This document shows positions 1-4,397 of a stretch of DNA of 6,877 bases, one piece after another. Source of the stretch: an uncultured Actinomycetes bacterium (GTDB taxonomy: Bacteria; Actinomycetota; Actinomycetes; S36-B12). The translations under genes and the position numbers were made by a program. Each line of letters opens with the position of its first letter. Position 1 is the first letter of the stretch. The DNA lies in assembly GCA_903848435.1 (NCBI GenBank), contig CAINGG010000431.1, forward strand, positions 1 through 6,877, given 5' to 3'. The notes beneath the pieces are model-generated. The model saw only the letters and a program-made list of their open reading frames with translations, made no database searches and had not been told where the DNA came from.

Positions 1-91
1 CGAGTGACAGCAGGCGCGGCTCTTGAGTGATGTCGACGACGGCGGCAACCCATCCGCCACGGCGCCCGTCCACGCCGACAACCACGGTCAT
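1..91 (-). CDS. DUF429 family protein (predicted RNase H-like fold), N-terminal part only
   Basis: Reading the minus strand from the ATG at 91-89 gives 30 codons before the window edge, starting MTVVVGVDGRRGGWVAAVV. The GVDGxRGGWVAA pattern is the hallmark N-terminus of the DUF429 family: a beta strand carrying the first acidic residue (Asp8) of an RNase H-like fold, then a glycine/tryptophan turn. The family is predicted to be nuclease-like, but no reaction is established for most members, so none is claimed here. A GAGG at 103-100 lies 8 nt before this ATG and could be a ribosome binding site. Two GTG codons lie a few codons upstream, after an in-frame TAG, but the ATG matches the usual family start. 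Too short for the standard gene track; the rest lies outside the window. Confidence 0.8.
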   Translation of the reverse strand, partial: MTVVVGVDGRRGGWVAAVVDITQEPRLLSL

Positions 92-133
92 GGAGGAAGC
101 CTCACACACCACCTAGGAATGCGCGCCGGAGGT

Positions 134-355
134 TCACCACGCCGGCGGGAGCTGGCGACAGCGATCGATGATGCCCTGGAACGTCGGGTTGCTCTCGGGC
201 ACTCCGTACTAGTCGAGGAGGAAGGCACGCACGCCCGCTTCGGCGATCAGAATCCAGCCCTCATGCCACATCAAATGGCGCAGGCGGCACCCGATCCTGG
301 GATCCCCGGCGCCCGGGACTGCGGGGGCGACCGAAGGCTGCGACACTCCCGCCAT
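134..355 (-). pseudogene. TAG-interrupted short coding frame, unknown family
   Basis: A minus-strand frame from the ATG at 355-353 runs 48 codons to a TAG at 211-209, then continues 24 more codons in the same frame to a TGA at 136-134. Both sides look coding: third positions are almost all G or C, and the peptides are protein-like (MWHEGWILIAEAG before the TAG, YGVPESNPTFQGIIDRC after it, ending QLPPAW). The frame ends 42 bp before the DUF429 start on the same strand, so the two may once have been co-transcribed. Its ATG overlaps the nei1 ATG on the opposite strand. The WHEGW stretch faintly recalls DinB-like proteins, but that is not enough for an assignment. It may be a decaying gene, a sequencing error at the TAG (CAG would give a 73-residue protein), or a real 48-residue protein ending at the TAG. 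The exact 5' end is uncertain. Confidence 0.42.
342..347 (+). promoter_or_regulatory. possible -10 element of nei1, leaderless geometry
   Basis: GACACT lies exactly 6 nt before the nei1 ATG at 354. It differs from the TANNNT consensus at its first base but keeps the conserved A2 and T6. The leader region has no Shine-Dalgarno sequence, so a transcript beginning at or near the A of the ATG is plausible. No -35 element is recognisable. The match is weak on its own; it gains some support from the same spacing seen at other genes in the window. Confidence 0.25.
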
Positions 356-1163
356 GCCCGAGGGACACGTCGTCCACCGCCAGGCTCGCCGCATTAACCG
401 CGTGTTCAAGGGCCAGGCGCTCGACGTGTCGAGTCCGCAGGGCCGCTTCGATGCCGGTGCGGCGCTGCTGGACGGCACGACCCTGCGCACCGCTGACGCT
501 CTCGGTAAGCACCTCCTCGTCGATTTCGAGGACGATCGCACGCTGCATGTGCACCTCGGCCTCTACGGCAAGTGGACCTTCGGCAAGGGGCCGGCACCTG
601 AGCCGCGCGGCCAGGTGCGGCTTCGCATCGAGGGGGATCAGTCCTACGCCGACCTGCGCGGACCGACCGCCTGCGAGGTGCTTGAGCCCGACCAGGTGGC
701 CGCGCTCGTGGCCCGCATCGGCCCCGATCCCATTCGCAAGGACGCCGACCCCGAGCGCGCGTGGAAGCGAGTGAGCCGCAGCCGAGCCCCGATCGGCGGG
801 CTGCTCATGGATCAGTCGGCGTTCGCCGGGGTGGGCAATATCTATAGGGCAGAGGCGCTTTATCGAGCGGGCATCGATCCCTATCGTCCCGGCCACGACG
901 TGAGCCGCTCGGAGTTCGATGCGATGTGGGGCGATCTAGTGGTGCTCATGCAGGACGGCGTGCGCCGTGGCCGCATCGACACGGTCCGAGACGAGCACTC
1001 ACCGAGTGCGATGCGACGAGCGGCCAGGCGCGACCGTCACGGGGGAGAGGTCTACGTCTATCGCCGCGAGGGGCAGCCGTGCCTGGTGTGCGGCGACGAG
1101 GTGGCGTGGTCTGATCTCGCCGGGCGCAATCTCTACTGGTGCCCTACGTGCCAGTCGTCGTGA
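354..1163 (+). CDS. nei1: Nei1-type DNA glycosylase/AP lyase (endonuclease VIII, Fpg/Nei family)
   Basis: A cytoplasmic base-excision repair enzyme that removes oxidised bases, mainly pyrimidines, and cuts the resulting abasic site by beta/delta-elimination. The 269 residues show the complete family architecture. The N-terminus MPEGH supplies Pro2 (Schiff-base nucleophile) and Glu3, which fixes the start because Pro2 must follow the initiator Met. Lys52 lies in the conserved GKHLLV. A helix-two-turn-helix region follows (GPDPIR at 123-128, GVGNIYRAEALY at 159-170). A C-terminal zinc finger has Cys243/Cys246 and Cys263/Cys266, with the DNA-contacting Arg258 in GRNLYWCP. Segments such as SSPQGRF, VHLGLYG, DLRGPT and PIGxLLMDQ match what I recall of mycobacterial Nei1 rather than Nei2 or MutM. 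No active-site residue is missing. Its 3' end overlaps the convergent DUF3159 gene by 20 bp. Substrate preference within the family is inferred. Confidence 0.95.
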   Translation: MPEGHVVHRQARRINRVFKGQALDVSSPQGRFDAGAALLDGTTLRTADALGKHLLVDFEDDRTLHVHLGLYGKWTFGKGPAPEPRGQVRLRIEGDQSYADLRGPTACEVLEPDQVAALVARIGPDPIRKDADPERAWKRVSRSRAPIGGLLMDQSAFAGVGNIYRAEALYRAGIDPYRPGHDVSRSEFDAMWGDLVVLMQDGVRRGRIDTVRDEHSPSAMRRAARRDRHGGEVYVYRREGQPCLVCGDEVAWSDLAGRNLYWCPTCQSS

Positions 1164-1818
1164 CCTGAGGCTTGCGGATGCCCGGATGTCCGGGAGGCAG
1201 CGTCTTCTTGATGACCCACCACGATGCGGCGATGGTCAGGGCGACGAGTACGTAGAAGAGGAACGGCGTCGCGCCGAGCCAGGCGAGCTGGCCGGCCTGG
1301 ATGAGCGGCACCTGGATGGCCGCGCGTACGAGGCTGAGGATCGCCCACAGCCAGGTGACTCGCGAGTACGCCTTCAGTAGGTCAGGGTCCTGGCGCCAGC
1401 GCATGCCGGTGCCCATGACCGGGCCGATGATCACGCCCATGAGCGGCCGCTTGATGAGGATCGAGCCGGCGAAGGCCAGTGCGCTGAGGATGTTGGCGAG
1501 CACGCGAATCTGGAAGAAGCCGAGCGGGTCGTCCTGGTAGGCCGCGAAGAGAGCGGCGATGGCGACGCCGATAAGGCCGGAGAGCACCCGGATGGGCTTC
1601 TCGCGTCTGGCGATCTTGATGCCGGCCAGGACGACGGCCACGCCCAGCGCTACCCCGACGGCCACGGCAAGGCTGTTACCGGAAGCGAAGTAGGCGAGCA
1701 CGAAGAGCACCGTGGGCGCCATCGACTCGACGGCTCCCCAGGGGCCGCCGAGGAGGACGTTGAGCGGGTGTCGGTCGTCCGGGGCGGGTGGGGGTGCTTC
1801 CTCTCGCTCCTCGCTCAC
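1144..1818 (-). CDS. DUF3159 family multi-pass membrane protein
   Basis: A 224-residue integral membrane protein of unknown function. After a short acidic, proline-rich cytoplasmic tail (EEREEAPPPAPDD), the N-terminal motif LLGGPWGAVESMAPTVLF matches the DUF3159 signature (GG.G..ES..P..VF). Hydrophobic segments lie at about 34-46, 49-68, 78-94, 106-122, 153-172 and 178-203, with basic loops between (RREKP, IKRP, WVIKK) that favour a cytoplasmic side. The frame is also open up to an ATG at 1881, but that start would overlap the divergent gene. The GTG at 1818 is preferred because a TACCCT hexamer ends exactly 6 nt before it. In many actinobacteria, DUF3159 sits beside dut, DUF3710, an OB-fold protein and TrkA-type genes; none of these is in this window. 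The last 20 bp overlap the end of nei1. Confidence 0.85.
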   Translation of the reverse strand: MSEEREEAPPPAPDDRHPLNVLLGGPWGAVESMAPTVLFVLAYFASGNSLAVAVGVALGVAVVLAGIKIARREKPIRVLSGLIGVAIAALFAAYQDDPLGFFQIRVLANILSALAFAGSILIKRPLMGVIIGPVMGTGMRWRQDPDLLKAYSRVTWLWAILSLVRAAIQVPLIQAGQLAWLGATPFLFYVLVALTIAASWWVIKKTLPPGHPGIRKPQVTTTGT

Positions 1819-1824
1819 GACCTC

Positions 1825-1830
1825 AGGGTA
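1825..1830 (-). promoter_or_regulatory. putative -10 element of the DUF3159 gene (leaderless)
   Basis: On the minus strand TACCCT fits TANNNT and is followed by 6 nt and then the GTG at 1818-1816. That spacing puts transcription start on the G of the start codon, the usual actinobacterial leaderless layout. No -35 match is seen about 17 bp upstream. A GAGG sits only 2 nt before the GTG, too close to act as a ribosome binding site, which also favours a leaderless reading. Confidence 0.4.
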
Positions 1831-1859
1831 TCGCCGTGCATCCCCACGCTTGGACGTCG

Positions 1860-1865
1860 TACGGT
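1860..1865 (+). promoter_or_regulatory. putative -10 element of the secreted-protein gene (leaderless)
   Basis: TACGGT fits TANNNT and lies 6 nt before the GTG at 1872, the mirror image of the element serving DUF3159 on the other strand. The two hexamers are 29 bp apart and face away from each other. This gap and its flanks contain the small palindromes GACGTC (1853-1858) and CACGTG (1867-1872), either of which could be an operator, though both are short enough to arise by chance. TTGGAC at 1850-1855 resembles a -35 box but lies only 4 bp from this -10, so it cannot be its partner. Confidence 0.4.
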
Positions 1866-1871
1866 TCACGT

Positions 1872-2930
1872 GTGATGTCACGATCCCTGAGCGTCTTGGT
1901 GGCCCTTGTCTTCGTCAGCATGGGACTGATGGGCGCCCCATCTTCTGCGGCGACGACCCCGACGGCGTCCTCGGGAGCCGTCGTCGATACCGAGCCGCAA
2001 TCCGCTGTCCTCGACGCCCGTCAGCGACACACGGAGTTGTTCGATGTGCAGTTCGTGGCCGCTGCCGGCGAGACGCGATTCGCGGGCACTGCGCTCGTGG
2101 TGCAAGATGCCGTCAACACGCAGCCCAGTGAGCTCTTCGTGGGCGTGACGCTGACGTGCACCAGCCCGAGTGGCAAGGCGCATGTGGTCGAGACGGGGCG
2201 CAACGTATGGCCCGATGCTGCACCCTTCGCGATTCCGATGGGGCTCACTTTCGTGACGGACGTTGCCGGCACCTACAAGTGCCAAGCCGACGTCATGATG
2301 TGCAATCCCGGCAATTGCACGTCGCCGACGGGCACCGGGCGACTTCGGATCGTGACGGCGAAGACCGGACCCAAGCGCTACTCCCTGATGTACGTGAGCG
2401 GCCCCCTTCCGACCTGGGCCACCAATGTGAAGATGTCGGCGAGCGGCAATCGCATCGTCGAGCCTGGCTCGACGCTGCGGATGGTCGGCTCATTCAAGGT
2501 GAATGACCTGTCGGAACTCGTCCGGGTCGGCGCGATCTTCTCCGTGTCGAATTGCATTGAGAAGGCGTATCCCGACGTCTGCAAGAAGGCGAAGAAGACA
2601 TCGATTCAAGGGTCGGCCACGGCCACAGTCGGACTGTCGCTCGCGCAACGTGCCACGACACCGGGCACGACGTGCGCATCAGCCAAGGCGACCGAGGAGA
2701 CCGGAAGCACCTCGACGACTATTACCTGGCAGATGCACCACGCGGTGCTCGCGACATGGATCGATAACTTCATACTCTCGACGGCACCCGGGTGCGGCAC
2801 GACGATTGACGTGGTGATGACGATCCGGGCTGGATCGGGCAACGCCATCGCTATAGAGGCGAATTCGCGGACCAAGATCACGAGCCTGGTGCACACGATT
2901 CCGGGTGGAATCCTGCCGCTGCCGAGCTAG
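1872..2930 (+). CDS. secreted eight-cysteine protein of unknown family
   Basis: I do not recognise a family. The protein (352 residues from GTG 1872, or 351 from the adjacent ATG 1875) starts with a clear Sec signal peptide: MSRS, a hydrophobic core LSVLVALVFVSMGLMG, and a likely cleavage site after APSSA (near residue 25 counted from the ATG). The mature part is Ser/Thr/Val-rich and looks beta-structured. It has eight cysteines at ATG-based positions 95, 136, 143, 148, 227, 236, 267 and 307, four in each half, an even number consistent with disulfides outside the cell. The halves may be repeats of one beta-sandwich domain: ELFVGVTLTCTSPSGKA resembles ELVRVGAIFSVSNCIEKA. There is no transmembrane tail, lipobox, cell-wall sorting motif or catalytic motif. 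The start is chosen from the TACGGT hexamer 6 nt upstream; the frame is open back to an ATG at 1788, but that would precede the signal peptide with about 28 atypical residues. It is probably transcribed alone. Confidence 0.85.
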   Translation: MMSRSLSVLVALVFVSMGLMGAPSSAATTPTASSGAVVDTEPQSAVLDARQRHTELFDVQFVAAAGETRFAGTALVVQDAVNTQPSELFVGVTLTCTSPSGKAHVVETGRNVWPDAAPFAIPMGLTFVTDVAGTYKCQADVMMCNPGNCTSPTGTGRLRIVTAKTGPKRYSLMYVSGPLPTWATNVKMSASGNRIVEPGSTLRMVGSFKVNDLSELVRVGAIFSVSNCIEKAYPDVCKKAKKTSIQGSATATVGLSLAQRATTPGTTCASAKATEETGSTSTTITWQMHHAVLATWIDNFILSTAPGCGTTIDVVMTIRAGSGNAIAIEANSRTKITSLVHTIPGGILPLPS

Positions 2931-3035
2931 GTAGTTTCCGCTCGTCTCAGTGTTCGTGTCCCACCAGCCACTCCCTAGACACGCCGGGCGCTGCGAATGC
3001 TCGGGACGCCCCCAGCTCGCGGGACCATAGAAGTC

Positions 3036-4397
3036 ATGGGGGGACGGCATGCGGCTAAGGCGTCGGCCAGCGGCAGACGCCGCCTTCGTCTTGGGCTGAT
3101 TGCTTGCCTCGCCGCCGTGGTTGCATCGGCCTGCTTCGGCAGTGGCCTCATTGTTGGCCTGGCATCACCGTGGGGCTCCATGGACCTGGCGGTCGCGTCC
3201 ATCGTGACGACCGCACCGCCTGGACCTGCCGAGGCTTCGCAGTCCGCGTCATCGCCAGCAACGAAGGCGAGCGTGCGACCGGAATCCAGGGTGGAGACGG
3301 CCGACACATCCTGGCTGCAGGTGATTCAGGCGGAAGCGAGCGTCGGGGATGACAAGCCGCCTGCAGACGTGCAGCCCGGTCGCACCGTGTCGATCCTCGG
3401 CGTGGGCGACATCCTGACCCACAAGGAGATCCTCGCCCAGGCCGTCGAGGACGCCGATGCCCGGCCCATTGACTTCCGTCCGCAACTGCAGGGAATTGAG
3501 GGACTGGTCTCGTCCGCTGACCTGGCGGTGTGCCACATGGAGTACCCCATGGGCACCGCCGAAGGACCGTGGACGGCGTGGCCGGGAATCCCGGATGCGC
3601 CTCCGCAGCTTGCGGAGGCGGTAGCGGACGTCGGCTTCGATGCGTGCAGTACGGCGTCGAATCACGTCCTTGACCAGGGTTTCGACGGGCTCACGCGTCT
3701 GCTCGATGGCCTTGATGCCGAGGGCCTGGCCCATGCGGGTACTGCCCGCACACAGGGCGAGGCCGCGAAGCCGACCATCATTGACGTCAAGGGCGTGCCC
3801 GTGGCCCTGCTGTCGTACTCCTACAGCCTCAATGGGATCCCGTGCCCCGTCGAGCACGAGTGGTGCGCCAACCTGATTGACGTCGACCGCATGATCGGTG
3901 AGGCAGAAGTCGCGCGCTCCCTGGGCGCACGAATTGTCGTGCTCAGCCTCCACGCGGGTGACGAGGGCGTCACGGCACCGTCGGCGCAGCAGCTCGACGC
4001 CGTGCAGCAGATGGCGGACTCCGGGCAGGTCGATCTCGTGCTAGGCCACCACGTGCACGTCGTCCAGCCGGTCGACCGTGTGGGCAACATGTGGGTCGTC
4101 TACGGCCACGGCAACCTACTAACCGCACAGTCGCGTAAGGACCCGCGCTCGGGCGACGGGCTGATCAGTATGTTCACGTTCACCGAGCAGGAGGACGGCA
4201 GTTTCGTCGCGACGGATGCCGTTGGCTACGCCGTCCACAATGACGACTTCCCGTTCCGGCTTTCCCTCGTCCCCGACGAGTCGGCGCGCACATGGGAGCA
4301 GGCTGCCACGTGGGTTCGCACCGAGCCGGCCGTCATGAGCTACGCGGCCGACGAGAAGGGCTTCCGGCTCATGCCCTGGACGAGTTCTACGCTCTGA
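3036..4397 (+). CDS. CapA-family (PGA_cap) membrane-anchored calcineurin-like protein
   Basis: 453 residues. A basic N-terminus (RRRLRLG) precedes a hydrophobic segment at about 19-43, likely an uncleaved anchor; a weak lipobox-like ASAC33 within it leaves a lipoprotein possible. A low-complexity Ala/Ser/Pro linker (about 57-115) leads to the extracytoplasmic domain. The CapA metallophosphatase-like motifs appear in order: GVGDILTHK (Asp125), ADLAVCHMEYPMG (Glu169), STASNHVLDQGFDG (Asn209, His210), LSYSYSLNGIP, VVLSLHAGDEG (His306), DLVLGHHVHVVQP (His338, His339, His341) and YGHGNLL. The CHxE and STASNH variants are those I recall from actinobacterial members. Cys270 and Cys277 may form a disulfide. 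CapA of Bacillus acts in poly-gamma-glutamate capsule export or anchoring, but no capB, capC or capsule genes are here, so that substrate is not claimed and capA is not assigned as a symbol. An upstream in-frame ATG at 2997 is possible but would add 13 residues atypical of a membrane-protein start. The 105 bp upstream show no clear promoter or terminator. Confidence 0.88.
   Translation: MGGRHAAKASASGRRRLRLGLIACLAAVVASACFGSGLIVGLASPWGSMDLAVASIVTTAPPGPAEASQSASSPATKASVRPESRVETADTSWLQVIQAEASVGDDKPPADVQPGRTVSILGVGDILTHKEILAQAVEDADARPIDFRPQLQGIEGLVSSADLAVCHMEYPMGTAEGPWTAWPGIPDAPPQLAEAVADVGFDACSTASNHVLDQGFDGLTRLLDGLDAEGLAHAGTARTQGEAAKPTIIDVKGVPVALLSYSYSLNGIPCPVEHEWCANLIDVDRMIGEAEVARSLGARIVVLSLHAGDEGVTAPSAQQLDAVQQMADSGQVDLVLGHHVHVVQPVDRVGNMWVVYGHGNLLTAQSRKDPRSGDGLISMFTFTEQEDGSFVATDAVGYAVHNDDFPFRLSLVPDESARTWEQAATWVRTEPAVMSYAADEKGFRLMPWTSSTL
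3598..3620. repeat. perfect 10-bp inverted repeat with 3-nt loop inside the CapA gene
   Basis: CGCCTCCGCA at 3598-3607 and its exact reverse complement TGCGGAGGCG at 3611-3620 flank the loop GCT. The transcript could form a very stable GC-rich hairpin. It lies fully within coding sequence (around PPQLAEAVA, residues 189-197), has no T-run after it, and is most simply a by-product of GC-rich codon choice. Confidence 0.6.

Noticed and set aside
301..320. GC-rich stem CCCGG-CGC-CCGGG upstream of nei1 as a terminator or operator
   Set aside because: Only five base pairs, within the coding-like minus frame, with no T-run on either strand.
23..397. Plus-strand 124-codon frame across the left edge
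   Set aside because: It opposes the recognisable DUF429 start and the coding-like minus frame, has low-complexity Arg/Pro/Gly/His composition, and runs into nei1 in another frame. It is a GC-driven shadow.
261..896. Long minus-strand frame antisense to nei1 (211 codons)
   Set aside because: It lies wholly opposite nei1, whose catalytic and zinc-finger residues are intact. Long antisense frames are expected in high-GC genes, and the peptide has no recognisable motif.
1181..1194. Hairpin CCCGG-ATGT-CCGGG just after the nei1 stop as a terminator
   Set aside because: It is short, has no T-run, and lies inside the DUF3159 coding region (HPGIRK). It could aid termination but cannot be told from chance.
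2956..2982. GTGTC...GACAC inverted repeat after the secreted-protein gene as a terminator
   Set aside because: Five base pairs with a 17-nt loop and no T-run is too weak; the 2931-3035 gap shows nothing convincing.
3520..3560. Apparent loss of a metal-binding Asn in the CapA-like protein (CHME instead of NLE)
   Set aside because: The CHLE/CHME form is, as far as I recall, common among actinobacterial CapA-family proteins, so it is a subgroup feature and not a damaged site.
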